A DNA stretch of 64,000 bases, from assembly GCA_000435675.1 (NCBI GenBank), contig FR895150.1, forward strand, positions 125,964 to 189,963. Direction: 5' to 3'. Positions 9,558-18,714 of the stretch are shown here, one piece after another; within the stretch, counting starts at the first letter, position 1, and the number at the start of each line of letters is the position of its first letter. The position numbers and the translations under genes were made by a program. Origin of the DNA: Eggerthella sp. CAG:298 (lineage in GTDB: Bacteria > Actinomycetota > Coriobacteriia > Coriobacteriales > Eggerthellaceae). The notes below the pieces were generated by a model. The model made no database searches. It worked only from the letters and a program-made list of their open reading frames with translations, and was not told where the DNA came from.

Positions 9558-10994
9558 TTATTCGCTTGATGTGGGAGTATTGATCTCTTCAAGCGACTTC
9601 CCTCGGGTCTCTTCGCCGCAAAATCCAATTATGATCGCGAGTACGATGAGCACAGCCCCGTTAGTAAGAAAAACGGCAGGGGCTCCGTAAGATTGTAGGA
9701 GAAATGCAATAGCGTAAGGCGAGATGATTCCTGCAAGTCGTCCAATCGCATGTGCGAAACCTGATCCGCGAAGACGAATCTCGGTCGGGAATCCTTCTCC
9801 AAGATAGACTGAGCAGGCAAGAATCGAATAGTAATAGAGGATAGCGCATACGATGAAGCCTACTGACATGAGCGCAAATATATTATCCATCGGAATAAGT
9901 GACCACACATAAGCAAATATAGCTAGAAGAAAGAGGCAGACAATCAACCCCTTCTTGCGATCATGCTTGTCGGCGAAGATGCTCAACAAGAAGATTCCGA
10001 AGGGAGCGCCGAGCAGCATGACTACCGTAATGCCGATACTCATGGTGGTGTCCATGCCGCGCAGAACAAAGATGGTTGGTGTCCAGTTCGTGATAGTGTA
10101 GACCATAAGATTCATTGCAAAGAGCGCTGCGCTGATGGCGATGGTCTGCTTCACCATACGTTTGCTGAAAAGGGAAAGCCAATTTGCTTTTTTAGTAGGC
10201 TCTTGTTGGGTAGTTTTGAGCAACGCGGCATAATCGATCTCGGGCAATTCGATGCCCTGCTGCAGAAAGCTGCGCTCTGCTGACAATACGATCTCGTTTG
10301 CTTCAGCATATCGTCCTTTTGAAGCGAGCCAGCGTGGGGATTCGGGCAAGTAGCGCCAGAGGATGAGCCAAGCGAGCAAGCTGATGAGCGAAATCCCTAT
10401 GAAGATCGCCTGCCAACCGAAGATAGGAATAACGAGCACGGTGAGCAGTGCACCAAGCGGCGGCGAGAAATTCCCAATAAGCCCAAGCCAGCTGGCATAA
10501 CGCCCACGTACCAGCGGGGGAGTGTATTCACTGAGAGCGCCGTATGAGCCAGGGAGTGCGCCGCCAAGACCAACTCCCATAAGCCCTCGCATTACGATGA
10601 GCGTTTCCATGGTTGGTGCGAATGCCGCAAGAAACGTCATGACGCTGAAGAGCATAGTAGAGAATAGAAGGCTCTTGCGCCGCCCGAATCGATCACCAAG
10701 ATAACCGGCGAAGAGTGCACCGAGCAAATAGCCGATCATGGTGATCGAAGCGAAAACAGCATTCAGGTCTACGGTCGACCAACCGTTTTGAAGCAGCTGT
10801 GCTAAGATGCCGCCACCCACGTACATATCGAGGCAATCGCAGAACACGACACCCCCGAAAAGAAACATGACCTTTCTATGCCATGTTCCCGAAGGAAGCC
10901 TATCAAGACGTGCGGCAATGCCAGGATAAGAGATCCTTATCGCCTGCTTTTCCGTCGAAGAAAGACGTTCGCCATGATAGGAAGGGGTATCCAT
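9558..10994 (-). CDS. MFS transporter, aromatic-acid/sugar-type 12-TM carrier (paralog 1)
   Basis: Cytoplasmic-membrane carrier of 478 residues with two six-helix halves. The TM2-TM3 loop has the MFS signature (GYLGDRFGRRKSLL) and the central loop carries RYLPESPRWLASKGRYAEA, as in the sugar and aromatic-acid:H+ symporter branches. A second signature-like loop in the C-half (FADKHDRKKGLIV) is also present. I place the start at the ATG at 10994, with AAGGGTGAG upstream. It is closely related to the next gene along its whole length (shared NFSPPLGA, PESPRWLASKGR and YLGEGFPTEIRLRGSGF / YLGEAFPTEIRLRGSGF). Substrate unknown. Confidence 0.85.
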   Translation of the reverse strand: MDTPSYHGERLSSTEKQAIRISYPGIAARLDRLPSGTWHRKVMFLFGGVVFCDCLDMYVGGGILAQLLQNGWSTVDLNAVFASITMIGYLLGALFAGYLGDRFGRRKSLLFSTMLFSVMTFLAAFAPTMETLIVMRGLMGVGLGGALPGSYGALSEYTPPLVRGRYASWLGLIGNFSPPLGALLTVLVIPIFGWQAIFIGISLISLLAWLILWRYLPESPRWLASKGRYAEANEIVLSAERSFLQQGIELPEIDYAALLKTTQQEPTKKANWLSLFSKRMVKQTIAISAALFAMNLMVYTITNWTPTIFVLRGMDTTMSIGITVVMLLGAPFGIFLLSIFADKHDRKKGLIVCLFLLAIFAYVWSLIPMDNIFALMSVGFIVCAILYYYSILACSVYLGEGFPTEIRLRGSGFAHAIGRLAGIISPYAIAFLLQSYGAPAVFLTNGAVLIVLAIIIGFCGEETRGKSLEEINTPTSSE

Positions 10995-11086
10995 TGTTCT
11001 CACCCTTCGTAGAGCAAGGGAGCGCTATGCCCCCTTGCTCTCGCTTCACGTTTGCTCAGTGATAGATGAAGTTATCAGCTATCAAA

Positions 11087-12532
11087 CTATTTAGAGACAA
11101 CTTCGTCGTTGATCTCTTCAAGCGTTTTGTTGCGCGTTTCGATACCACAGATCCCAATGATAACAGCAAACACTACCATACAGATTCCGACGAACACATA
11201 TACTGACACAACGCCAGTGGACTGGAGGAGCGATGCGACGATGGAGGGAGTAACGATAGCCGCAATACGACCCATGGCATTCGAAAAGCCTGATCCACGA
11301 AGGCGGATTTCAGTTGGGAATGCTTCGCCCAGATACACCGAGCAAGCGAGCAAAGCATAGTAGTACACGAGTGTACAGAGAATGAATCCGACGATCATGA
11401 TAACGATCGGCTGAGTCTGGAGGGACCAGATATATCCTGCAACTGCCAAGATGAGCAGAAGCACGATCATGCCGATCTTGCGGGGATGCTTGTTACCGAA
11501 GAGCGACAATAAGAAGATGCCGAACGGTGCACCCAACAGGGCGATGAAGGTCATGAAGATGGAGTACTGCGTATCGAAGCCTTGCATAACCAGAACGGTC
11601 GGTGTCCATGTAGTAATGGTATAGACGATGAGGTTCATGGCCATGAGAGCAGCCGATGCAGTGATGGTTCGCTTGATCATCCTCTTTGTGAACAGAGCTC
11701 TGTAAGGCAGCTGTACTGGTTCTTTGCCCAGTTCGTCTTCGATCGCTTTGATCTGCTCTTGAGAGATCTCAGGAAGTTCGACACCCTTATCCGTAAAGCT
11801 CTTCTCTGCAGCAGATACGATTGCGTCCGCTTCAGCAAAACGACCTTTAGAGGCAAGCCAACGGGGGGATTCGGGCATGAACTTGAACAGAAGGACCCAA
11901 ACAATAACGCCCAGGAAGGTAATGCCGAAGAAAATGGGGCGCCATCCAAATGCGGGGATGACGAGCATCGTGAGCGCGGCACCCAGCGGGGGAGAGAAGT
12001 TCGCGATAAGACCGATGTAACCTGAGTACTTACTGCGCTTCTCGGGAGGGATGTATTCACCGAAGGGACCGTATCCGCAGGGGATGAAGGCACCGAGGCC
12101 TATACCCATAAGACCACGACACGCGATCAAGACGATCATGTTGGGCGAGAAAGCCGCGAGGAATGTTGCACCTATGAATATGGCAACAAATAACAAGAGC
12201 GCTTTTCGTCTACCAAGGTGGTCTCCTACCAAGCCTGATATGAGTGCACCGATAAGGTAGCCGGTCATGGTGATGGTTTGGAACCAACCATTCAATTCAA
12301 TGGTTGACCAACCGTCCGCCAAAAGTGAAGCGATAAGACCACCGCCGATATACATATCGAGGTTGTCGAGGAACATCGCGCCACCGAAGAGCCAAAGGAG
12401 CTTCCAGTGCCAACTTCCGATGGGAAGACGGTCGAGTCGCGCTGCGATACCGTGAAGCGATTTCTTAAGCGAATCGTACTCAGCATCGTCGAGGCGGTCG
12501 GCGCGGGCTTGAATCTGTGCTTCGCTGCTCAT
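11087..12532 (-). CDS. MFS transporter (paralog 2), first gene of the tandem pair
   Basis: 481-residue carrier with the loop SGLVGDHLGRRKALL between TM2 and TM3 and FMPESPRWLASKGRFAEA in the central loop. By eye it is about half identical to the carrier downstream, so the two are a tandem duplication that has diverged. A good GGAGGTG lies before the ATG at 12532. About 90 bp separate the pair, compatible with one transcript. The upstream region is AT-rich, contains palindromes and is shared with a divergent two-component system, which is the obvious candidate regulator. The substrate may be an organic acid; that is inference only. Confidence 0.86.
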   Translation of the reverse strand: MSSEAQIQARADRLDDAEYDSLKKSLHGIAARLDRLPIGSWHWKLLWLFGGAMFLDNLDMYIGGGLIASLLADGWSTIELNGWFQTITMTGYLIGALISGLVGDHLGRRKALLLFVAIFIGATFLAAFSPNMIVLIACRGLMGIGLGAFIPCGYGPFGEYIPPEKRSKYSGYIGLIANFSPPLGAALTMLVIPAFGWRPIFFGITFLGVIVWVLLFKFMPESPRWLASKGRFAEADAIVSAAEKSFTDKGVELPEISQEQIKAIEDELGKEPVQLPYRALFTKRMIKRTITASAALMAMNLIVYTITTWTPTVLVMQGFDTQYSIFMTFIALLGAPFGIFLLSLFGNKHPRKIGMIVLLLILAVAGYIWSLQTQPIVIMIVGFILCTLVYYYALLACSVYLGEAFPTEIRLRGSGFSNAMGRIAAIVTPSIVASLLQSTGVVSVYVFVGICMVVFAVIIGICGIETRNKTLEEINDEVVSK

Positions 12533-12798
12533 GATCGTTCACCTCCAAATTCTTTTCTTTTCATCGTGTTTCCTTTCGTGCATCCGCAAGGGATGCGCTT
12601 AGCAGTAAAATTGAACATGTTCACTACACATAATCTTAATGATTATTTAAATAAAATTTAATAAGAATTTTAATTTTTAGGTGGTCATTTTGATAAATAT
12701 GTCCACTGCATTTAATATTTATACAGGATACTTGCAATAATTATTAAATTGTGGTTTAAGATATGAATTAGGAATAAAGAATTAGATTTGAGTTTGAC
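12533..12798. promoter_or_regulatory. AT-rich divergent control region between the MFS pair and the two-component system
   Basis: Markedly AT-rich compared with both flanks. It contains a perfect 12-bp palindrome TGAACATGTTCA at 12612-12623, and an interrupted inverted repeat at 12681-12706 (GTGGTCAT and ATGTCCAC, 7 of 8 pairs, 10-bp spacer). These are candidate binding sites for the response regulator encoded next to it. No coding sequence seen. Confidence 0.5.
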
Positions 12799-13515
12799 AT
12801 GGCAAAGATACTTCTTGTTGAGGATGATCCGAACATCAGAATGGCTGCAGAATTCGCGCTGAGCGATGCAGGGCATTCTATCGTTGCTTGCGACAATGGA
12901 ACTGATGGGTTTGCAAGTGCTTTGAGCATAGAGCCCGATCTTATCCTTCTCGATCTCATGCTTCCTGGGATGAGTGGACATGATTTCTTGAAAGAGTATC
13001 GAGCGCAAAATGCGTCGGTTCCGATCATCGTTCTAACTGCTTATACCTCCGAGCAAGAAAAAGTTCTGTGTCTTGACTTGGGTGCCGATGATTTCATCAG
13101 CAAGCCGTTTTCAGTAAATGAGCTTCTTGCGCGCATTCGTGCCAATCTTCGGCGATCGATGCTTCCCGTTCAATCAAGAACAGGCTCGGTTGAAGAATTG
13201 GGAGATTTGAGCATCGATTTCGAGAGAGGCGAGGTACGCGTTAAAGAAGAGCCTGTTTCATTGCGAAATCGAGAGTTCGAGATCCTTCAGGTTCTTGCGC
13301 GTCATAGAGGGAGCCTTGTCACGCGTAATGAGTTAATTCAGAGTGTATGGAAAGGGAAGACGCCCAGCACCAGCACGGTCATCGATGTTCATATGCATAA
13401 TCTCAGAAAAGCGCTCGAGACCCATTCCGATTATCAGCTGATAGTAACTGAATATGGAAGAGGGTATCGATTGCAAGCTATCCCGAAAGACTCAGAAGAA
13501 CAAGAAGGACAATAG
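12799..13515 (+). CDS. OmpR/PhoB-type response regulator
   Basis: 238 residues. The receiver domain has the acidic pair Asp9/Asp10, the phospho-acceptor Asp52 in LILLDLMLPGMSG and Lys102 in DFISKPF. The C-terminal winged helix (RGEVRVKEEPVSLRNREFEILQVLARHRG ... STSTVIDVHMHNLRKAL ... TEYGRGYRL) is of the OmpR/PhoB kind. It precedes its histidine kinase by 17 bp and is divergent from the tandem MFS carriers, so it may control them. Confidence 0.93.
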   Translation: MAKILLVEDDPNIRMAAEFALSDAGHSIVACDNGTDGFASALSIEPDLILLDLMLPGMSGHDFLKEYRAQNASVPIIVLTAYTSEQEKVLCLDLGADDFISKPFSVNELLARIRANLRRSMLPVQSRTGSVEELGDLSIDFERGEVRVKEEPVSLRNREFEILQVLARHRGSLVTRNELIQSVWKGKTPSTSTVIDVHMHNLRKALETHSDYQLIVTEYGRGYRLQAIPKDSEEQEGQ

Positions 13516-13532
13516 GATTGCGATAGTCCATT

Positions 13533-14714
13533 ATGCGCATCAATAAACCGATCGTTAATTATAAAGACTGGAAGACCAAGGTAATCATAGGATACGTCCT
13601 GATCATTGCATTGTTTTGCGTTGCAACTACCTGGATTCTTTTTGTAACCGTGCCTCAGGCAATGGAAGAGATGAACCACTCGGAGTCTTCGGTGGCTTCG
13701 CAAGTTGAGAAAGAAACGATGGCGAACGCGGAGAGCGCGTTACAAGACGAAGATGCCGAACAGTTGAGTGCATCGGCGAATAGTGTGGTAGGTGGTGGCA
13801 CCTATGCGGTGCAGGCCGAAGATATGGCTCACGATCAGGGGAATTCGCTTGCGTCGATTCAGGTGTTTGGATTCGGGTTATTGCTTGCGGTCCTCTTGAT
13901 CGCTGCATTGTTAAGTTATTGGAGTTACAGTGCAGCGCTCAATTCGGTCGAGCGGACTGAGCGCGCGCTCGCGAGCTTTATGGCAAATTCGAGCCATGAG
14001 ATGAAAACTCCAGTTGCAAGCATAAAACTGCTCTCGGAATCGATCGTTATCGCTGCGAATCGTGGGCAAGTGGATTATGTGAAGGAATTTGCCCATCGTA
14101 TTGAGCAAGCAAGCGGGCATTTAGAAAAACTTGTGCATGACATGCTAAGCATTACACGAACGACCGCTCCTCTCAAGGTGAAGACGATCGAAAAAGAATC
14201 TTCGTTGGGAGGCGTGCGTTGTAACGTATTGAGCGTTCTTCAAGAAGCCTTATCGGTTCAGGAATCGATCGCAGAGAATAAAGGGCTTCTGTTGCAGACC
14301 AATTTTACGAAGAATATTGAGAATGTTACGGTTGGTCTTTCTGAACTGGATTTCTTGACCATCGTGAATAACCTTGTTGGTAATGCGATCGCGTATACCG
14401 ACAAAGGCTCTGTTACCGTTGAAGCAAAATACGCCAAAGATTCATTCACGTTGCGCGTTTCAGATACGGGGTGTGGAATATCGCGTTCTGAACAAGACCG
14501 TGTATTCGAGCGCTTCTACCGCGTGGAATCGACGCGCGCTGCTTATGCGCAAGGAACAGGTTTAGGTCTTCCTTTGGTGAGCAGTATCGTGGCAAGTGTT
14601 GACGGGAAGATCGGGCTCGAAAGCGATCTGGGAGAAGGTTCGACCTTCACGGTGGTGTTGCCGGCAACGAACCAGAAGACCGAGGCGATCGCAGCCGAGA
14701 AGAAAGAGCGTTGA
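13533..14714 (+). CDS. Membrane sensor histidine kinase
   Basis: 393 residues. Two membrane segments (about 17-38 and 110-130) flank a roughly 70-residue extracytoplasmic sensor region rich in Ser, Glu and Asp. The dimerisation domain carries the phospho-accepting His155 (NSSHEMKTPVASIKLLSESI). The ATPase domain has the N box (TIVNNLVGNAIAYTD), G1 (VSDTGCGIS), the F box (VFERFYRVES) and G2 (GTGLGLPLVSSIV). There is no obvious HAMP domain, only a short linker. It pairs with the response regulator just upstream. Confidence 0.93.
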   Translation: MRINKPIVNYKDWKTKVIIGYVLIIALFCVATTWILFVTVPQAMEEMNHSESSVASQVEKETMANAESALQDEDAEQLSASANSVVGGGTYAVQAEDMAHDQGNSLASIQVFGFGLLLAVLLIAALLSYWSYSAALNSVERTERALASFMANSSHEMKTPVASIKLLSESIVIAANRGQVDYVKEFAHRIEQASGHLEKLVHDMLSITRTTAPLKVKTIEKESSLGGVRCNVLSVLQEALSVQESIAENKGLLLQTNFTKNIENVTVGLSELDFLTIVNNLVGNAIAYTDKGSVTVEAKYAKDSFTLRVSDTGCGISRSEQDRVFERFYRVESTRAAYAQGTGLGLPLVSSIVASVDGKIGLESDLGEGSTFTVVLPATNQKTEAIAAEKKER

Positions 14715-14730
14715 AGTTTAATCTTGGCCT

Positions 14731-14758
14731 GGGAGAAGCCTGCGTGCTTTCCCTTTTT
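14731..14758 (+). terminator. Rho-independent terminator of the two-component operon
   Basis: GGGAGAAGC pairs with GCTTTCCC (one bulged G) around a six-base loop and is followed by five T. It lies between the kinase stop (14714) and the convergent end of the his operon (14765). Confidence 0.85.
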
Positions 14759-14764
14759 GCGCAT

Positions 14765-15529
14765 TTATAAGCGGACGGGGATGCCTTGCGTGGCCATGTA
14801 TTCTTTCACCTCGCGGATGGTAAGCTCGCCGAAGTGAAAGACCGAAGCGGCCAGCACGGCATCTGCTTCACCTTCGATGATTCCTTCAGCGAAATGTTCG
14901 AGCTTGCCTACACCGCCTGAGGCAATAACGGGAATAGGTACAGCGCGCGCAACCGCGCGCGTGAGCGCCAGGTCAAAGCCATCCTTGCTGCCATCGCGAT
15001 CCATACTGGTGAGCAGGATTTCGCCAGCGCCACGCTTGGCAGCTTCGGTTGCCCACTCGACCGCATCGATGCCTGTGTTCTTGCGTCCTCCCGCAACATA
15101 GACTTCCCACTTGTTGGGATTGCCCGCGACTTGTTTCGCATCGATTGCGCACAGGATCGCCTGCGTGCCGAACGCTGCGGCAGCTGTGGTGATGAGCGTA
15201 GGATCGGCGATCGCTGCTGAGTTCACGGACACTTTATCGGCGCCAGCGGCGATCATCGTGCGGATATCGGCAACGCTGCGGAATCCGCCGCCCACGCAAT
15301 AGGGGAGGTGTAGCTCTTCGCTTGCGCGCGAAGCCATGTCGATCGTGGTCGCGCGGCCATCGCTCGTGGCGGTGATGTCGAGGAAAATCACTTCGTCGGC
15401 TTTTTGTTCGTCGTAGCGTTGAGCGAGCTCGATCGGGTCACCTGCATCGCGCAGGTTCACGAAGTTCACGCCTTTGACGACGCGACCGTCTTTCACATCC
15501 ATGCAGGGGATGACGCGCTTAGTGAGCAT
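14765..15529 (-). CDS. hisF: Imidazole glycerol phosphate synthase, cyclase subunit
   Basis: 254-residue (beta/alpha)8 barrel that uses ammonia from HisH to close the imidazole ring and release AICAR. It has [20 protein letters not shown] with catalytic Asp11 at the N-terminus, the second catalytic aspartate in ILCAIDAKQ, and phosphate-binding VGGGFRS and VIASGGVG loops. It is the last gene of the his operon. Its ATG overlaps the hisA end by 11 bp, which suggests translational coupling. Confidence 0.96.
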   Translation of the reverse strand: MLTKRVIPCMDVKDGRVVKGVNFVNLRDAGDPIELAQRYDEQKADEVIFLDITATSDGRATTIDMASRASEELHLPYCVGGGFRSVADIRTMIAAGADKVSVNSAAIADPTLITTAAAAFGTQAILCAIDAKQVAGNPNKWEVYVAGGRKNTGIDAVEWATEAAKRGAGEILLTSMDRDGSKDGFDLALTRAVARAVPIPVIASGGVGKLEHFAEGIIEGEADAVLAASVFHFGELTIREVKEYMATQGIPVRL

Positions 15530-16310
15530 GATCGCCCCCGCAGTTCTTATCGCAATGAGTCATGCCGCTCATCTGGGCTTTTATGGTGGCGTTGTGACAA
15601 AGTGCAAGGGCAAGTGGAACATCGAGCGTGCCCTCGTAAACCGCACGTCCGGCGATCACGCCTTCGATGCTGCCTGCAACGGGTGCAAGCCGTTCGATAT
15701 CGGCGATGCTCGCTACACCGCCCGATGCGATCACCGGGTGGCCGAAGACTTGCGCAAGGTGCACGTAGGTATCCACATCGAGGCCAGTCTGCATGCCGTC
15801 TTTGCTGATATCGGTATAGACCAGATGCTGGAACCCGAGGTCGCGTATTTGAGCGATGAGCGTTTCTGCGGCTACGCCGCTGCCACCCATCCAGCCATCG
15901 ACCGAAACTTCGCCGTTGCGCGCATCGACTCCAGCGGTGAGCATGGTGGGGAACTTTGCAATGGCTTCACGGGTGAAGTCGAGATTGGAGATGAGCGAAG
16001 TGCCCAGCACGACGCGATTCACGCCGGCATCCCAGATGCGTTGGAGGGTGTCCATGGTACGGATGCCGCCTCCCATCTCGACCTTGAGCATCGTTTTCGT
16101 GAGGATGTCCTCGATGAGGGGCAGATTCGACGGATTTCCTGAGCGTGCACCGTCCAGATCGACCACATGGATCCATTCAGCGCCCATCTCTTCGAACGCT
16201 TTCGCCTGGTCGATGGGGCTATCGTTGTAGACGGTGACGGCGTTGTAGTCGCCCTTCGCCAGGCGAACGACCTTGCCTTCTAGGATATCGATTGCGGGAA
16301 GTAGCTGCAT
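15519..16310 (-). CDS. hisA: Phosphoribosylformimino-5-aminoimidazole carboxamide ribotide isomerase
   Basis: 263-residue (beta/alpha)8 isomerase (ProFAR to PRFAR). [21 protein letters not shown] carries the catalytic Asp8, and [17 protein letters not shown] and VIASGGV are the phosphate and catalytic loops. The protein is about 20 residues longer than usual: after the normal end it carries a Cys/His-rich tail ([13 protein letters not shown]) that overlaps the start of hisF. The tail is noted among the findings. Confidence 0.94.
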   Translation of the reverse strand: MQLLPAIDILEGKVVRLAKGDYNAVTVYNDSPIDQAKAFEEMGAEWIHVVDLDGARSGNPSNLPLIEDILTKTMLKVEMGGGIRTMDTLQRIWDAGVNRVVLGTSLISNLDFTREAIAKFPTMLTAGVDARNGEVSVDGWMGGSGVAAETLIAQIRDLGFQHLVYTDISKDGMQTGLDVDTYVHLAQVFGHPVIASGGVASIADIERLAPVAGSIEGVIAGRAVYEGTLDVPLALALCHNATIKAQMSGMTHCDKNCGGDHAH

Positions 16311-16355
16311 GGTTGCTCCTCTTTAGTAGGTGCGGGTTGCTCGATCGCGGCGGAA

Positions 16356-17003
16356 TTATCTTAAGCGCGAAGCGAGATCGACAAAATTCTTAAGTACGCG
16401 CGCGCCTGCATCGGACGACTTTTCCGGATGGAATTGCACCGCGAAGATGCGATCGCCTACCTGCACAGCCGCCGGAAAGGTGACCGAATGGGTGGTCGTA
16501 GCGATGGTGGCATTGCTCTCGGGCGCGATATAGCTGTGGGTGAAATAGAAGTATTCGCCGTTTGGGATGCCTGCGAAGAGCGGGCTTGCACTAGCACCTT
16601 CGGCGAACTCGATCGAATTCCAACCTACATGCGGAATCTTGTAGGCTTTGCCGGTGCTGTCTTGCGCGGGCATACGTTTGGCGACGCCTTCGATAATACC
16701 GAGACCGGGCATCGTGCCGTGTTCAGCATGTTCGGTGCCGCCCTCGAAGAGCAGATGTTCGCCCAGGCAGATGCCTAGAAAAGGAGTTCCTTTGGCAAGG
16801 GCAGCGCGGATTGCTTCCATCTGGCCCGTTTGTTGCATGGTCGCGGAAGCATCGGCGAAGGAGCCAACACCAGGGAGCACGAGCGCGTCAGCCGTGCGGA
16901 TCACTTCAGGATCATCGGTGATATGCGCGTCGCCACCTACATGGGCAAGCCCGCGTTCAACGCTCTTCAGATTGCCTTTGCAGTAATCGATGACCGCGAT
17001 CAT
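16356..17003 (-). CDS. hisH: Imidazole glycerol phosphate synthase, glutaminase subunit
   Basis: Class I glutamine amidotransferase (215 residues) that feeds ammonia to HisF. The nucleophile is Cys79 in FLGICLGEHLLF, and the His/Glu pair lies in VQFHPEKSSD. The usual ALVLPGVGSFADA oxyanion strand is present. Its ATG overlaps the hisB stop (ATGA), so translation is coupled. hisF lies two genes further down, with hisA in between. Confidence 0.96.
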   Translation of the reverse strand: MIAVIDYCKGNLKSVERGLAHVGGDAHITDDPEVIRTADALVLPGVGSFADASATMQQTGQMEAIRAALAKGTPFLGICLGEHLLFEGGTEHAEHGTMPGLGIIEGVAKRMPAQDSTGKAYKIPHVGWNSIEFAEGASASPLFAGIPNGEYFYFTHSYIAPESNATIATTTHSVTFPAAVQVGDRIFAVQFHPEKSSDAGARVLKNFVDLASRLR

Positions 17004-17596
17004 GCGAGCGCACCTTTGGTGCTCGGCAGCTGGTCGGCTGCGCGTGGATCGATCTCGAGCGCTTGGCGCAGCACCCGCCCCGTCGCTTTGAAGGCCGCCT
17101 CGATGAGGTGATGTGCGTTCTCGCCCTTAAAGGAAACGAGGTGGAGCGTGATGCCCGCGTTCGTTGCGAATGCGATGAAGAATTCTTTAGCAAGCGAAGA
17201 ATCGAACAAGCCCATCATGGCAGGTGGGATGAGGATATCGAAGTGCATCTGACCGCGCCCTGAAATATCGAGGGCAGCCATCACGAGCGCTTCATCCATC
17301 GGCACTGCTTGGGAGGCAAAGCGGGTGATGCCAAGCTTGTTGCCCATGGCTTCGGCAAGCGCTTGGCCGAGCACGATGCCAACGTCTTCGACGGTGTGGT
17401 GTGCGTCGACCTCGAGATCTCCCTTCGCCTTCACGGTGAGGTCGAACAGTCCATGGCGCGCGAACGCATCGAGCATGTGATCGAAGAACGGGATGCCCGT
17501 GTCGATATCGGTCTTGCCCGTGCCGTCGATCTCGAGCGTGAGCAAGATGTCGGTTTCTTTCGTGGTGCGCGTGATGGTTGCGGTTCGTGAAGCCAT
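17000..17596 (-). CDS. hisB: Imidazoleglycerol-phosphate dehydratase
   Basis: 198-residue single-domain dehydratase with no fused histidinol phosphatase. The manganese-binding histidine motifs are clear: FFDHMLDAFARHGLFDL, DAHHTVEDVG and the later HLVSFKGENAHHLIEA. It catalyses conversion of IGP to imidazole-acetol phosphate. It is within the his operon, 27 bp after hisC. A separate histidinol-phosphatase gene is expected elsewhere because none is in the window. Confidence 0.96.
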   Translation of the reverse strand: MASRTATITRTTKETDILLTLEIDGTGKTDIDTGIPFFDHMLDAFARHGLFDLTVKAKGDLEVDAHHTVEDVGIVLGQALAEAMGNKLGITRFASQAVPMDEALVMAALDISGRGQMHFDILIPPAMMGLFDSSLAKEFFIAFATNAGITLHLVSFKGENAHHLIEAAFKATGRVLRQALEIDPRAADQLPSTKGALA

Positions 17597-17623
17597 GTTC
17601 GTGTCCTTTGAGATGAGGTTCTT

Positions 17624-18712
17624 CTACGTATTATCGGGGTTTGCGGTGAGTTCGTGCAATGCCTCGATGAGCGCGCGGTTTTCCTCTTCGGTGCCTATCG
17701 TGATGCGCAGACAATTCTCGAGGCTGGGAGCTGAGGAAAAGTCGCGTACGAGAATGCCACGTTCAAGCAGCTGCTCCCAGATGCGATGAGCATGCGGAAT
17801 ACGCACGAGGATGAAGTTCGCTTGTGAAGGATAGACTTCAGCGCCAGGAAGCGAGGCAAGTTCTTCAAGCAGGACCGTGCGCTCGTGCTTGATCGCTTCG
17901 ATGCCCGGCTCGAGCAGTGCGCGGTTTTCGTAGACGGTCATGCCGATAGCTTGCGAGACCGCATCGACCGAATAGGGCTGACGCACCTTGATGAACTCGC
18001 GAATGACCTGCGGATTTGCTAGTACATAGCCGAGACGCACGCCGGCAAGAGCATAGGCCTTCGAGAAGGTCTTCAGCACGACCAAGTTGGGATAGCGATC
18101 CAGATAGGGAATCATGCTTTCGCCGCCGAATTCGCCGTATGCTTCGTCGACCATGATAAGCGTGTCGCTCGTTTTGAGGAGCTTTTCGATGAATGCAGGC
18201 GAAGCGGTGTTCCCGGTAGGGTTGTTCGGCGAGGTGAGGATCGCATAATCGATATCGCCTTGCGCAACTCGTGCGAGGATGGCTTCTTCGTCGAGCGAAA
18301 AATCGCTCTTGCGCGGAATGGAGACGACCTGCGTATCGGTGAGCACGGCGTTCGCCTCGTAGACCGAGAAGGTGGGTGGGCAGGTGAGCATCGTGCGCTC
18401 CGGACCACCCCAGCACAGTGCGAAGTCGAAGAGCAGTTCATCGCCGCCATTTCCCATGAGCACGTATTCGCGGTCGTATCCCCATGCTTTGCCGATGAGC
18501 TCGCGCAAGGGATTTGCGAGTGGATCGGGGTAGCGATTGAGATCAACCTGCGTGATCGCGGCTTCGATCTTGGCTTGCACTTCATGGGGAAGCGGACGGG
18601 GATTCTCGTTCGCTGAGATCATGACGCGTGCCGGCAGATATTTGGGATCGTACGGTTCGATTTCGGCGATCTGCGGGCGTGGAGCACGGTAGCCGTTCGC
18701 ATCTGTTGGCAT
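17624..18712 (-). CDS. hisC: Histidinol-phosphate aminotransferase
   Basis: PLP-dependent class II aminotransferase of 362 residues. The Schiff-base lysine is Lys218 in VVLKTFSKAYALAGVRLGY. SPNNPTGN, MVDEAYGEF and the N-terminal NENPRP motif are typical. It starts 2 bp after hisD in the his operon. Confidence 0.95.
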   Translation of the reverse strand: MPTDANGYRAPRPQIAEIEPYDPKYLPARVMISANENPRPLPHEVQAKIEAAITQVDLNRYPDPLANPLRELIGKAWGYDREYVLMGNGGDELLFDFALCWGGPERTMLTCPPTFSVYEANAVLTDTQVVSIPRKSDFSLDEEAILARVAQGDIDYAILTSPNNPTGNTASPAFIEKLLKTSDTLIMVDEAYGEFGGESMIPYLDRYPNLVVLKTFSKAYALAGVRLGYVLANPQVIREFIKVRQPYSVDAVSQAIGMTVYENRALLEPGIEAIKHERTVLLEELASLPGAEVYPSQANFILVRIPHAHRIWEQLLERGILVRDFSSAPSLENCLRITIGTEEENRALIEALHELTANPDNT

Positions 18713-18714
18713 GA

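Noticed and set aside
12712..13028. Short minus-strand frames in the AT-rich region and response-regulator start
   Set aside because: They overlap the receiver domain of the response regulator and the palindromic control region; composition is not coding-like.
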